NCBI RefSeq assembly: GCF_963924675.1
Contig: NC_089230.1
Coordinates: 72,469,223 to 72,533,222 of the forward strand
Origin: Phocoena phocoena
Taxonomy: Eukaryota; Chordata; Mammalia; Artiodactyla; Phocoenidae
Direction of reading: 5' to 3'
DNA: 64,000 nucleotides
This document shows positions 12,131 through 25,008 of the stretch, in pieces. Each line of letters opens with the position of its first letter. The first letter of the stretch is position 1. The notes below the pieces were generated by a model that searched no databases, was not told the origin of the DNA, and saw nothing but the letters and a program-made list of their open reading frames with translations. The position numbers and the translations under genes are program-made.

Positions 12131-13148
12131 TTAATTAGAGGAATCAAATCTGCTAGCAGCGTGGGTGTGGCACGCCCACTGCCCACTCAGCCCCATGTAA
12201 GAAGAGCCAGAGGAAAGCCTAGGACTTCCCGCAGCTGTGAGTCAATGCCCCAAGGTGATGTCAGGGTCAAGAGTGGAGGCTGGGTCCAGGGCAGACCGTG
12301 GGCAGGGGAGACAGGAAGGGCATCTGCTAGAAACAGGTACTGGGCTAGAGGCCCCCTCATATTTCCTTATTCTTGCCTCACACTCAGTCCTAAGAGTTAG
12401 CCGTTGTTACCCTGATTCTATAGCAACTTGCTGAAGGCTACAGAGCCTTCTGTAGCAAGGCTTCAAATTAAACTGTATGTCTGACTACAAAACCAACGTT
12501 TTGGCTTTCATTTTGTTTTGGTTTTTCATGATGTAACCCTGTCTGCACAACAGCCTTGCATGGCTGTGGGCTGGGGTTAGTGGGTAAGACCGTCAACCTA
12601 ATCGAACACAGTACCAGTCCAACAAGAGTTCACTGAAGCCCATCTGTGTACAGAATAAAGAAAAAATTGTCTTAAATAAGAACCTGAAGTCCAGAGAATC
12701 TCATGGGACTATTGTGCCCTACATACAGGGCCCAGTCATTTTATAAGAAACATCATAAAATGCACATGCTTTGTCCACCATATTGTTTGTACATAGGAAA
12801 AGGCCAGTCACTAAATTAGCCTTGAGAAAATGGGTGGTCTTCAACGAGATTTGAGGAGACCCTAGTATTGCTGCGTTTGCCAATAGATAACCTAAGTACC
12901 AGTCCATCAACCTGAAAAAAACTGACTGTGATCACTCACTGGTATGTGGTATCAGAGGCACCACCAGCAATCCCGTGTGCAACTGATCCAATCTGAAGTG
13001 ATTTGAAGCCTTGGCCAACATGATGTGACTAATTCAAATGTATAATAATGACCTGCTTCTCCTGAACAAACTGCAGACAAAGATTCTGTGCTTCCAGGAG
13101 ACAAGTCTTCTCCAGTCGCCTTCCCAGTGTCTGAAAAAGCATAAACTA
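12131..13148. other. intergenic, nothing recognised
   Basis: No exon, RNA gene or named repeat seen; 12160-12400 is GC-richer but carries no CpG-island-like density. Confidence 0.4.
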
Positions 13149-13164
13149 GAAAGGAAGGTTTATT

Positions 13165-14682
13165 TATTTTTTTTACATCTTTGTTGGAGTATAATTGCTT
13201 TACAATGTTGTGTTAGTTTCTGCTGTATAACAAAGTGAATCAGCTATACGTACACATATATCCCCATATCTCCTCCCTCTTGCGTCTCCCTCCCACCCTC
13301 CCTATCCCACCCTTCTAGGTGGTCACAAAGCACTGAGCTGATCTCCCTGTGCTATGCATCTGCTTCCCACTAGCTATCTATTTTACCTTTGGTAGTGTAT
13401 ATATGTCAATGCTACTCTCTCACTTAGTCCCAGCTTACCCTTCCCCCTCCCTGTGTCCTCAAGTCCATTTTCTACGTCTACGTCTTTATTCCTGTCCTGC
13501 CCCTAGGTTCATCAGAATCATTTTTTTTTAAGATTCTATATGTGTTAGCATACTGTATTTGTTTTTCTGACTTACTTCATTCTCTATAACAGACTCTAGG
13601 TCCATCCACCTCACTACAAATAACTCAATTTTGTTTATTTTTATGACTGAGTAATATTCCATTGTATATACGTGCCACATCTTCTTTATCCATTCATCTG
13701 TCGATGGACACTTAGGTTGCTACCATGTCCTGGCTATTGTAAATAGTGCTGCAGTGAACACTGTGGTACATGTGTATTTTTGAATTATGGTTTTCTCAGG
13801 GTATATGCCCAGTAGTGGGATTGCTGAGTCATATGGTGGTTCTATTTTTAGTTTTTTAAGGAACCTCCGTACTGTTCTCCATAGTGGCTGTATCAATTTA
13901 CATTCTCACCAACAGTGCAGGAGGGTTCCTTTTTCTCCACCCCCTCTCCAGCATTTATTGTTGGTAGATTTGTTGATGCTGGCCATTCTGACCAGTGTGA
14001 AGTGATACCTCGTTGTGGTTTTGAGTTGCATTTCTCTAATGATTAGTGATGTTGAGCATCCTTTCATGTGCTTGTTGGCAGTCTGTATATCTTCTTTGGA
14101 GAAATGTCTGTTTAGGTCTTCTGCCCATGTTTGGATTGGGTTGCTTTTTTGATATTGAGCTGCATGAGCTGTTTGTATATTTTGGAGATTAATCCTTTGT
14201 CAGTTGCTTCGTTGGCAAATATTTTCTCTCGTTCTGAGGGTTGTCTTTTTGTCTTGTTTATGTTTTCCTTTGCTGTGCAAAAGCTTCTAAGTTTCATTTG
14301 GTCCCATTTGTTTACTTTTGTATTTATTTTGTATTTATTTATTTATTTCCATTTCTCTGGGAGGTGGGTTAAAAATGATCTTCCTGTAATGTATGTCATA
14401 GTGTTCTGCCTATGTTTCCCTCTAAGAGTTTTATAGTATCCGGCCTCACATTTAGGTTGTTAATCCACTTTGAGTTTATTTTTGTGTATGGTGTTAGGGA
14501 GTGTTCTAATTTCATTCTTTTACATGGAGCTGTCCAGTTTTCCCAGCACCACTTATTGAAGAGGCTGTCCTTTCTCCACTGTACATTCCTGCCTCCTTTA
14601 TCAAAGATAAGGTGACCATATGTGCGTGGGTTTATCTCTGGGCTTTCTATCCTGTTCCATTGATCTATATTTCTGTTTCTGT
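13165..14682 (-). mobile_element. 5'-truncated L1 with target-site duplication
   Basis: 1518 bp on the minus strand. The left end is the L1 3' UTR (TTACATCTTTGTTGGAGTATAATTG in plus view) and the right end lies in ORF2, where the minus strand reads [19 protein letters not shown] and [17 protein letters not shown] residues. ORF2 is broken by frameshifts and stops. A 16-bp target-site duplication, GAAAGGAAGGTTTATT at 13149-13164 and GAAAGGAAGATTTATT at 14683-14698, has one mismatch. Confidence 0.9.
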
Positions 14683-14698
14683 GAAAGGAAGATTTATT

Positions 14699-15165
14699 GA
14701 TCCTTTTAGTCAGGATGGCTTTTTCCAACTACACAGGATTTGTAACATAGTCCAGAGATGTTTATTCCCAGTCGGAACTTATTTTTCTTCCCTTCCTCTG
14801 TTTTTTTTTCCCCCTCTGAGTAATTTCTGCTCTGAGAGAATGCTCTTCTCCACCTCCTTCTGATGGAGTTTGATATTTATACACAGCAGGATACCCCGTG
14901 AAACAGTTGTGTTTGAAAGATAATCCTTTCACTTGTCCTAGACGTGGAAATTTTGTTCTGGGGGTAGGATGGTCTGTCTCAAGATGCAGCCAGACATGAC
15001 CCAATAGGGGAGGGTGAGGCAGTCTGTCACGAGCCAGCACTTGGGTCCAGAGAACTTCTCACTGGGGCAGGCGGGTGCTAGGGGAAGGGGCTCTGGAACT
15101 GGAGACCCCCACCCCCATCATGAGTCTGACTCACTTCTAAAGGTTGACCAAGCCCTACTGCACTT
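14699..15165. other. intergenic, nothing recognised
   Basis: No gene or named repeat recognised. Confidence 0.4.
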
Positions 15166-15169
15166 ATAC

Positions 15170-15380
15170 ATTTATAAAGAGCTTACTGTGGCCAGGCATC
15201 ATCCTAGCCACTTTACACAGATTCACTCATGAAATTTTCATTATTGCTCTGTGAGGGTGATACTGTTTTGATCCTCACTATACAGAGGAAGGAACGAAGT
15301 CACTGGCAGGTTAAGAAGCTTGACCCCAAAGTCATCCCAAAGCCAGGAGGTGGTAGAGCCTGACAGTGGGTGTCTGAGTC
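15170..15380 (-). repeat. MIR-family fragment
   Basis: GCCAGGCATCATCCTAGCCACTTTACA, TACAGAGGAAGGAACGAAG and CAGGTTAAGAAGCTTGACC are typical of reverse-complement MIR/MIR3. Confidence 0.65.
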
Positions 15381-15679
15381 CACTCCGTTTATCCCTACCT
15401 GTGCTGCTTCCAAGAAAAGCCCGACGTGGACGACGGGCCATGGCGGCAGTCATGGAAGAGTCGGATGGGAGCAGGGGGCACTCAGGACTCCAGGCCAAGG
15501 GAGGGTATAAAGGAAGTCTGTGGGACGACAGAGCCAGGACTCAGGCTTTCAGACCAGCCCACATGTGGGTGAGGAAGGAAGCTCTGAACCAGAAATGCCA
15601 AATGTGGCACCCGCATTTAAAGCCTCAGCCTTGCTTCTAATTTGTCTTATAGCTAAACCTGATGGTTTGATTAAGAGAT

Positions 15680-15840
15680 CCATTCATTCATCCCTTTGCA
15701 CATTCATTCACTCATTTATTCAGCATTTATTTGGTCAATCAGTCAGTCATTCAAAAAACATTTACTGAATGTGTCATACTGCCAGGAACTTTGCTAAATG
15801 CCAAGGAGAAAACATAGCAATAAACCACAGACTGTACACT
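15680..15840 (-). repeat. L2/MIR-like fragment
   Basis: Runs of CATTCATTCACTCATTTATTCAGC followed by ATTTACTGAATGTGTCATACTGCCAGGAAC match the reverse complement of the L2 3' end. Confidence 0.55.
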
Positions 15841-16724
15841 AACTAATTTAAGATTTAATAATATCCCTAAATTTAAAAAAATCCCTGCTTGAGAAGCCCA
15901 GGGAATAATTTACATTTAGACTTATTTAAAAATGAAGGCTAATTTAAATTGAGACAGAAAGGAATAAGTTTGCCCATGAGTCAACAGTAGTACACATTTA
16001 ATGTGGATCCTAGTCATTGAACCATTTTGGTCAAATGAGTCCATTTTCCCCCTTTGGCTAACCTAATATTAAAATTAAAGAAAGGGTAATAGGAGGTGAA
16101 AATATAAGTTTTGACTTCAAATTCACTAAAAAGAAAAAAAAACTATAGGTACTATTGAACCATACATTTAAATGCTAAATCAATGTTATTGTTTGAGCAG
16201 CTGTTCTTTTACGGACAATTTTATAAGGCATAAGCTAAATTTTATTTCATTAGCAGAGTATAGCTTTTCAGTAAACAATGTAAATATAATAGGTAATTTC
16301 AATTAAGGCATTAATTTAAAAAATTGGGTGAACTAGGGTTTACTTTAGACCAGTGGTTCTCAAGTATTTTGTCCTCAGAATTCCTTTATGCTCTTAAAAA
16401 TCATTAAAGACCCTAAAGAGCTTTTGTTTATGTGGATTATATTTATCAATATTTATCATTTTAGAAATTAAAGCTAAGAAAGAAAATATATATTAATTGA
16501 TTTAAAGATAACAATAAACCCATTTCATGTTAACATGTTTATGAAAAATGTATTTTCTAAAACAGTAATGTTTAGGGACAAGAGTGGCATTGTTTTACAT
16601 TTTTGCACATCTCTACTGCCTAGCTTCAGAGATTCTCATATTTTCTTTTGCATTCAACCTGTTGCAATACACAGTTTTGGCAGAAAAACTCAAACTTCAC
16701 AGAGATATTTAGTTGGAAAGGAGA

Positions 16725-16935
16725 GGAGCATTTTTAAAAGCTTTATTATTGAGGTATAATTGACAAATAGAATTTTAAAATATTTAAAGTGTACATCCTG
16801 GTGATCAGATCCATGAGTAGATTGTGAAAGCATTCTTCCCATCTAGTTAATTAACTTAGTATAATGCCCTCGAATTCCATTCCCATTGTTACAAACAGCA
16901 GGATTTTCTTCTTTCTCATGGCTGAATAATATTCC

Positions 16936-16977
<42 letters not shown>

Positions 16978-17255
16978 CGTGTGTGTGTATATGACACATC
17001 TTTATCTGCTGACACTTAGGTGGTTTTTGTATCTTGGCACTTGTGAATAATACAATAAACATGAGAATGCAGATACCTCTTCAAGATCCTGTTTTTTGTT
17101 TCCTTTGGATATTTACTCTGAAATGGTGCTCATGGATCATATGGTAGTTCTATTTTTAATTTTTTGAGGACCCTCCATACTGTTTTCCACAATGGCTGTA
17201 CCAATTTCCATTCCTACCAGCAATGCACAAGGATTCCCTTTTCTCCACATGAGAG
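16725..17255 (-). mobile_element. L1 fragment nested in the hAT element
   Basis: Reverse-complement L1 text: TTATTATTGAGGTATAATTGAC, GGCTGAATAATATTCCACTG, GGACCCTCCATACTGTTTTCC and TTCCTACCAGCAATGCACAAGG. It contains the TG microsatellite. The hAT sequence resumes on the far side. Confidence 0.75.
16938..16990. repeat. (TG)n microsatellite
   Basis: About 18 uninterrupted TG units, an ATACG break, then a short second TG run. Confidence 0.95.
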
Positions 17256-17604
17256 GAACATTTAAATAGCCTTTAAATAACTGCAGATAATCTTCTTTGG
17301 TACAATACCGAAACTCAACAGCAGTACTTTCTTACAGGTAAACTGCATTGTGGAACCTGAAATATCAATGAACCTTTTGTACTTTGTAACATTAAAATCC
17401 ACTGGCCTATCTTGTACTTCAAGTTGATCTCTTACTTATGCATATATTTTTTTTACTAGATCACATTTTGGTAAATAGCCGCTCATAACACTTTGCAGAT
17501 CTTCCAAATGTTGATATCAACAAATTGTACAATATCAAAAAAAATCACATTTATCAATATCTCCATCGATCTCATCAAAAATTATCTTTTTAAATTTTTT
17601 AAAA

Positions 17605-17745
17605 TTTGTGTCCGCCGGGTCTTAGTTACAGCATGTGGACTTCTTAGTTGCGGCATGTGGGATCTAGTTCCCTGACCAGGGATTGGACCCGGGCCCCCTG
17701 TATTGGAAGGGCGGAGTCTTACCCACTGGACCACCAGAAAAGTCC
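17605..17745 (-). mobile_element. short tRNA-derived SINE
   Basis: Reverse complement starts GGGACTTTTCTGGTGGTCCA and includes GGTCCAATCCCTGGTCAGGG, with a T-rich (poly-A) left end. Only the tRNA-related part and a short tail are present. Nested in the hAT relic. Confidence 0.85.
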
Positions 17746-19045
17746 CAAAAATATCTTTAAGTATTGGGAAGCTGTCAAACTCACAGTAGAAGACACAGGT
17801 TTTCCAAAATTCTAATCTCTTGAAAGTCAAAACTTTATCATTAGCAAAAAATACAAAATTAGCCAAAAATGTCAGTCCTGGCAGTGACAGTCTACTTTGT
17901 TAGTTTTCAAAAAAAATGCCCGTCAAATCCACCAGTCTGAATAATCATGGTTTGTATGTCATTTGTTCTAGCAAGTAAAAATGGTCTCCTACATATAAAG
18001 CAGCCAGCTCAGCTTGCAATTCAAAGACCTTTTCCTTAAAACAACTGTCTTCATTCTACAGCAGAAATGTCTTATGTGTCCTCACCGTTTTGTCTCACAT
18101 ATTTTTCTGTTGCATCAAGGTCATTGTTAAGTGAAACTGGCATTTGTTTTTTTCAGGGCGTGAGTGATGTTGGAAGAATACAAACACCACTGGTGCAGTG
18201 AAATTGCCTTAATTTGTATTATGGCACCAGTTTTTACCCACCACTGCTTTTGCGTCTTCAATAAAACGTCAACACATTTGTCCCAAGGATAAACCATAAG
18301 ATTCAGAAAAAGTGATTCAACGCTTTGAATTTTCCAGTGCGGCTGGAGCTTATTGCGGAACATTCACGTATAGGAACCTCTTCTTTGTGCTTAGTTAGTG
18401 CTGATATGAGATGAACGTTAGCAAAAAGTCAGTACAGCCATGTCTATAGACCAATCCATTTGTAAGGTGAAAAGTGCAATTCCGCAGAAGAGATGTGAAC
18501 TCATCTTCACATTTGTAGCTAAATCTTGAATTCACTGAGTTGCTGTAACCTTGGAAAGTGGTACTGCTGGGATTTCCTTTACTTAACTCTCTGACCAGCA
18601 GGCAGTGAGCAACGTCTGATTACAAAATCGTTACAGGATTTAGTTGTCTCTGAGTTGTTTGTGCTCCTTCAGTCACGTAACTTATCCTAGAACATGCTTC
18701 ACAGAGTTTTCATTTCTAGTTCAAAAAGTTGGAACAAATCATTTTTGGCATTTAAAGAGCTCATCAAGTCTATGTTTAAAATACTCAATTATTTATTCTT
18801 TAAACTCTGAGTTATTGGTCTCAAAATTGGCAAATCTAAATTGCAATATAGAATGACAATTTAATTGATACTCTATATTATCTGAAATTTTTCTGTTGCA
18901 TAAGACCCAGGTGGCAAATTATCAACACCCACAAAGTGAAGGAAACAGAACTTTTGTCATTTGTTTCGAGTTTTGCACAGTCTCTTTTGAGAGTCACAGA
19001 ATTCTGTTGTGTCACTTTCCAAATTCTTCAGCATCTTTAGACATG

Positions 19046-20449
19046 GATGGTACAACTGTGGGTTGAGAAAGCAAATCCTCTAATCTTTCCTTTTTATGCC
19101 AAGATCCCTTCTTTAAATATAAGAAATACATATTATAATTTTAAATTTTACAATAAAATTATTGAACTCATAATTTCAAATGTTTTCAATAAACTTTTAA
19201 AAGCATTGCAAAATTGTGTATATAGTATGATCTCACTTAAACAAAAATACATATGTGTGTATATCTAAATATAAAAAGTACATGCAAGAATGGCCACAGA
19301 CATGTTAATGGCGATCATCTCTTGAGTGGCGGGATTTTAGCCACTTTTGCTTTTCCTTTATATTTTCACGTATTGCCTAAACTTTTGCTGTGTTTTTAAA
19401 ATAGTTTTTAAAAGCTATTTTCCTTGTTTGTTGCAGGGAGGGTACCCGTTCCCAACCTTGGATGCTGCTGTGTGACGTGCTGTGGAAGGATGAGTGGGAC
19501 TAGTCAGACGGTTTGATTGATGAATCTGATGAATCTGCCCAGAATTAGTCTGGGAAAGGGAACTTGTCCATGCTAATCAGAGCTTGCAAAGTTGTATTTG
19601 AATACCAAAACATGAATACATTTTGATTTACTAAGAGAACTATAGCTGTCAAATTCCACCAGAATATCATCTCATTCTTTTCCAAATCACAGTGCCGATG
19701 GGAGAAAACAAATTATGGAGTCATAGAAGGCCACAACAAGAAAGAAATTTTAGAGATCATCTGGCCCAACCCTGTCACGTTACAGACAAGAATATTAGGC
19801 TCCAAGAGGAGGAAGTACGTCTTCCAGGTCACGGAGAAATCTCGAAGTGTGTGTGTGGTGAGGACCAGTGCCACTTGGGAGGCCTGAGATTATGTCTTCA
19901 TAGAGCCTGATTTATCAGCCCTGGACAAAGTGTGTCCCAGCCCTGACTCTCCACCTCTCCCTTATCAACATCACCAAGACTTCCCATAAGCGTCTTGTCG
20001 TGGCTCCAAGATGTCTTCTTAACATGGTTTAATTACATTTACTCTACAGTCTTCCTGCTTTCTTCAGAGATGCCACCTCATCCTCATAAACATATGATAT
20101 TGAAGTCTTAAAGCAGAATGAACAGTCTTGATGCATTAATGAGTCGGCTGTTAATGTTTATTACTATCAGTTGCTGACTGAATCCTATCTCCAGATTCCA
20201 GAGTTCAGTCTCTGCTGAACCCATCATTTTTATTCCTTTAATGTATGTGCTGTAAAGATAATCAGCCAGCAGGGCAGTGGTCTGGAACAGTGAGCAAGGG
20301 ATTGAGAGGAAATAAAGGAGATGCTCCAAAATCTACTGCAGGCACATTCCTTGCCCTAAAAAATTGCTTAAACCTACAAAATGTAAAGCCAGGTTGCACT
20401 GAATGTGGCTGCCTAGCCATCTGGAAACACTTCTGGGAAAAGGTGGGGT
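19046..20449. other. intergenic, mostly nothing recognised
   Basis: No gene. A MIR-like stretch at about 19690-19900 (ACAGACAAGAATATTAGGCTCCAAGAGG, CCAGGTCACGGAG) is possible. Confidence 0.35.
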
Positions 20450-21450
20450 AGGTCTTATGGTTCTCCAGAGAAACAGAACCAACAGAAGATGTACATAACA
20501 GATAGGTAGGTAGTTAGATACATCGATCTATATATAGGAATATAGAGAGAGAGAAGATTAATTGACTGACTGACAGAGAGAGAGATTTATTGTCAAGCAG
20601 AGTACGCTGTACTGACTGCCAGCCTCAGGAAAGGACTCCACACACGAATGCCTATCGCATCTTGGTATTGGAGTGACCAAGGAAGACACTACACAGTCAA
20701 CCACTAGATAGAACAAGTCTTTACTCACACAGAGAAGGGGCAGAGCAGGATTAGCTCCAATAGTATGCCGTGGTCCTCACGGCTGGTGGGTCCACGTCCA
20801 CCACGGCCAATGCAAGGCAATTGGCCTATGAACCCCCAAGCTCCTGAGCACCCCTCCCCAGCGGCAACAGAAGGACCCTGACTGGGTCTGAAATACCGAA
20901 AGCTGGGGTTGTGCCTGAGGGCCGCTGACATACCTGCTTAAACAGAACAAAGGGACAACTCATCTGGGAAAAATATCCCCACACTAGGTGATAACCTGCA
21001 CAGGCTGTATGGGTTCTTTATCTCTAAGGCCCAAGGCCCATTCTTATTCCGCCAGATTGGGGTGAAAATACTGTGCGCGTGTCACTGTCTTTGCCAACAT
21101 TTATTTTAAGGAACTCGCTCACGTGGCTGTTGGGGACTTCTAAGTCCAAAATCAGTGGCTAGAAAGTCAGGTGAGAGTTGATGCCGTGTCTTGAGTCCAA
21201 AACCTGCAGGACAGGGCAGTTGGCAGGCTGGACACTCAGCAGGGTTTTTATGTCTTGAGGCAGAATTCCTTCTTCAGGAAACCTCAGTCTTTACTTTTAA
21301 GGCCTTGAACTGACTGGATGACCCACATTATGGAGGGTCATCTGCATTGCTTACAGTCTACTGATTAGTCACGTCTTAGAAATACCTTCACAGCAACATC
21401 TGCATTACTGTTTGATCAAACAGCTGGGCATCATACTCTAGCAAACTTGT
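20450..21450 (+). repeat. ancient interspersed repeat split by an LTR
   Basis: Begins GTTCTCCAGAGAAACAGAACCAA and resumes after the LTR with TTTATTTTAAGGAACTCGCTCACGTG, CAGAATTCCTTCTTC, GACTGGATGACCCACATTATGGAGGG. I recognise the wording as a common mammalian repeat but cannot name the family safely. The LTR at 20591-21099 is inserted in it. Confidence 0.6.
20591..21099 (-). mobile_element. solo LTR of an endogenous retrovirus
   Basis: 509 bp. On the minus strand it begins TGTTGGCAAAG and ends GCTTGACA, so it has TG...CA ends. A perfect 5-bp direct repeat TTTAT flanks it (20586-20590 and 21100-21104). The host repeat reads through when the insert is removed. No internal retroviral genes remain. 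An AGTAAA poly(A)-like signal lies in the minus-strand 3' third. Confidence 0.8.
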
Positions 21451-21589
21451 TTTTTTTAATGCATTGATTTACTTTCCTTATGCGCTAAATCACTGGTTCC
21501 TCTCTGGAAGAGTATCACTGATTCTTAATTATCCTCTCACTGTGCCATTTCCCTGTGGGAAAACATTCAGAGGGTCTCCACTACCACTA

Positions 21590-21765
21590 TAGTTACATAC
21601 AAACTCCTTATTCTGACACATAAAACCTGTGACCTGGCCACACACATCACCTGCCATCACTCACCCCCATGCAGGCGGCCAACCTGTACCCCTGGCTCTT
21701 CCAGGCTCTGGTACTTGCTCCCTAGGCTGCCCCCAGCCCTGCCCATCGAAATCCTACTGCCTGAG
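21590..21765 (-). repeat. L2-like fragment
   Basis: TACATACAAACTCCTTATTCTGACACATAAAACCTGTGACCTGGCC and the following text resemble reverse-complement L2. Confidence 0.5.
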
Positions 21766-21865
21766 AAAGGTCAGCTCCAAGACCAAATCCATTCAAAAAT
21801 CTTATTTGTTGCTCAATTGAAAAAATCTCCCTCTTCTATATTTTCAAAATATAGGTCCTTTTCTT

Positions 21866-21975
21866 TTTTTGGCCATGTGGCATACGGGATTTTAGTTCCC
21901 TGACCAGGGATGGAACCACGCCCCCTGCAGTAGAAGCGTGGAGCCTTAACCACTGGACCACAAGGGAGGTCCCCC
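21866..21975 (-). mobile_element. short tRNA-derived SINE
   Basis: Reverse complement starts GGGGGACCTCCCTTGTGGTCCA and has GGTTCCATCCCTGGTCAGGG; left end T-rich TTTTTTTGGCCATGTGGCA. Confidence 0.85.
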
Positions 21976-22499
21976 AGAATAGGTTCTTCGAAACTTTTAT
22001 TTTTAATGTTCTGCCTTCTACAGAGACCTTTCAAATTCACTATATCCCTTTGGAATGTAAGCAGCCTGAGGACAAGGATGACCTTGACATCCTCACAGAA
22101 CAGGAGTTCAGAGACCCAAATAATTTCAGAGTCTGAGAGATAAGGGAGTAGAACAGTGTTCTCAAGGTTACCGAGCAGCACGAGAATAATCTTTACTTTG
22201 AGGTGAAAAAAGCAAAGTCCTGCTGTAACTACCTGCCCCCTCCCTCCTCCTGCACACTGCCCTCTGAGGCCACTTCAGCCCCACCTGTACACTCCAGCTG
22301 CCCCGACCATGGCCTTGGAGGAAGGAGTGTAAGGCGTACGAGATCAATTCCTCTAATCGCTGACCCTGCTCTCACTTCAGACTCCCACTGTGCTTCCCCA
22401 GGACGGACACCCACTCAGTCCGCCAGATCTTAAAGGATTAGACTCCTGCCCACGTCCATCCTCTCATAACTAACCAAGAGTTACCCAAGGCCGCAGCTG

Positions 22500-22715
22500 T
22501 GGTTAAGGAGCGGAGCGTGGGCTGAGTCTAGAGACCTGGGTGTGAGTCCTGAATGCTCCACTCACCGGCTTGGTTAGTTACGTAACTTCCCCCAGCACCT
22601 CCTCCCCATCTGCAAAGTGAGCATCAGCGATACAGTGCAATGCGCAGGGCGCGGGGTTTGCTGAGGAATAGATGAGATGCAGCTCATGAAAATGCTCTGC
22701 GACATTTGCTACAGA
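22500..22715 (+). repeat. MIR SINE
   Basis: GGTTAAGGAGCGGAGCGTGGGCTGAGTC, GTGTGAGTCCTGAATGCTCC, CCATCTGCAAAGTGAGCATCAGCG and GAATAGATGAGATGCAGCTC match MIR in order. Confidence 0.75.
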
Positions 22716-24700
22716 TCTCAGTTATTCCCTTGATTGGGGGTCATCACAGCCCCTCTGCCCCGGAAACACTTTGGATCAGGGACTTACCCCAATTTACCAG
22801 CCTCTCATGTGGGGTCATGTGGGAGGACAGAGGGAAGGAAAAATGCTCACTGAACTGAGAAGACCTCTTGAGACAGAAAAGCGAGAGAGGCAGCTCCCTA
22901 TAATCAATGAATCCGTTTATTATAGGGTAACTTACTCAGAGGGTGGGGTTGGGATGGGAGGTGGGGGGGAAGAAAATGATCTGGAAGAATGTGGCATATA
23001 GTCCTGGGTAGGGTCAGCAGAAGGACAGGAGAGACAGTAAGGGCCCAAGATGGTATCAGTTATGCACATTCCGCCCCCAACAACTTGATGGCCCCTACAG
23101 TCTTATCTGACATTCTTCCACGTGGACCCAAGAGCCAGATATAAAGATTAAGATCTTTATGTCAACTGATGTAAGTGTAAGAAATTCGAACACAATTTTC
23201 TCATGTTTCTTATGGCAATAACTTTGAAGTTGTTTTTGAAATAGAACATTCTCTAAGAATGTTTAGGTCCTCTATTTGCTGCCCCTTCCCACATGGTGGG
23301 GTCAGCCTGCTGGTCAACCAGCATGGTCTTCATCCAGCTTTCATGTCTTAAGGCATGGCTTTTATTGACTGGATCAAGCTGGGCCCTGATTCCTGACCAC
23401 CCTGGGTTGGCTTAGCTGATACTCCCTTCTAGAAATGACAAGGTAGGAGAAAAGGTCAGCAAGTGGCAGGGTCTAGTCATCTGAGGGCACATGCAGGTGG
23501 CAGACCAGCCAGGTGAGACGGGAGCCCATAGCTCAGCCTTGGAGGGGCTCTAGTTGAGTGAGCGGCACCGTCCTCCTTTAGGTGAAACCGGGGAGTTGGT
23601 ACCCATCTTCTGTGCTGGACAGCACCACCGCCGATCCAATAAGAAAGGGAGGCTCCACCACTCCCTCCTCCACTCCTCCCTCCTTTCTTATTCCTGGAGC
23701 GTTTCAGCAGATGCGACACTGGCTCCTCTGTGGCCTGGCCTCACTGCCTTTATACGGTCCCCCAATTCCTTCATCCCTCTGGCCTCAACTGTTCTTACCC
23801 CTCCATGCCCATTCTGAAAGGGATTCCACCAGCCTTCCTCCAGGAAACCTGTTATGATTCCTTAAGACTAGGGAAGGATTCTGTCTCTAGCTCTCGTGGT
23901 ACCCTTTTGCACATTTCTAATGCAGCATTTATTGTAACGCACAGTTGTTTGTTTACTTATTTGTACCCACTAAATTAGGAGCGTCTGGATTAAAAAAAAA
24001 TTCTGTTATATTGAGAGATGGAAGTGTCCGTCCAAAGTGGGCTCAGAGGACATAAGAAATTCTGAGTTAACAAAGGGACAAGATGGGTGGGTGATAATAA
24101 TGATCTAGACGAACAAACTTCCTAACAATTGCGTATCACTTGGGTGCTTGCAGATGCTGGGAGTATAGGGAAACTCCTGCCGTTTGTGTGGGCCTTGGTT
24201 CCGTGTCAGTAGGCATGCATCAGCAAGGCAAAATGCCAGAGCTTAGCCTGGGAACTCTGACTTAGAAATAAATTATATAGATAGTCATCGCTTTCTTATA
24301 TTCTCCTCCCTTTCCTATCATGCTGTAACGTATCATTTATGAGCTTTGCAATGAATCACAACAAGAAAGAAAATAGTGATCCTTTTCAGTTTGCCTCTAA
24401 GATTGCATAGAAATTTGTTATGCAATAAAAAGAGCACTAACGTCCTCTGAAAATGTTCCCCTAGAACATACCTTCCAGGGCTTTCCAAATAGCTGAAAAG
24501 AAGGGTTTCAAAACTTTTCCTGTAAAGAACAACTTGAGTCTAGCACTTCTCAGAAGAAATGCCAGCCTCAATTTTTCTCGGCTTAATTTCATTTCAAGAA
24601 TAGTACATTTTCTTCTTCCTCCAATTAAGCTCCACTGCCTAGTCCCAGGAAGAAAAGGAGTCATGGTAAAGCAGCCACAGTTAATACATGAAGAAAGGAA
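22716..24700. other. intergenic, no gene seen
   Basis: Open frames up to 91 residues have no recognisable similarity. An L2-like stretch at about 23780-23970 (CCTCCAGGAAACCTGTTATGATTCC) is possible. Confidence 0.4.
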
Positions 24701-25008
24701 GAGCAAAGCCATGAGACTGACAACAAAAATACATTTGGGAGGATGGATAAAACCAGAAATTCATTATTTAAAAACACTAATAAAATAGCTAAGGCTTTGA
24801 AAAGATTGATGAGAGAGATAACTAGCAAATAACAGGAATGAAGAAAATGCCTTTAACTACAAATGCATATTCAATACCCAAAACAAGAAAATACTATGAA
24901 CAATTTTTTCCCAGTGAATTAGAAAAGTTAGATAAAACAAACCATTTTCTAGATGAATATGTTAGCAAAACTGACTCAAAGGGGAAAAAAAGCACAGAAT
25001 CCCTGTAG

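Larger units (their letters stand above)
16347..19045 (-). pseudogene. decayed hAT (Charlie-type) DNA transposon with transposase relic
   Basis: The low-coordinate terminus is CAGTGGTTCTCAAG, the hAT-Charlie terminal inverted repeat. On the minus strand, frames between about 18060 and 17280 read ELQAELAALY, DHFYLLEQMT, FKRLEFWKTCVFYCEFDSF, PILKDIF, then VQDRPVDFNVTKYKRFIDI. This order matches the C-terminal half of Charlie/SCAND3-type hAT transposases, including the region before the dimerisation domain. Numerous stops and frameshifts show it is dead. It is interrupted by an L1 fragment with a TG array (about 16725-17255) and a short SINE (17605-17745). The high-coordinate limit is uncertain. 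Confidence 0.65.

Noticed and set aside
15320..15640. 106-residue plus-strand frame with a Kozak-like GCCATGGCGG
   Set aside because: It starts inside a MIR-like repeat and shows no known domain or splice context.
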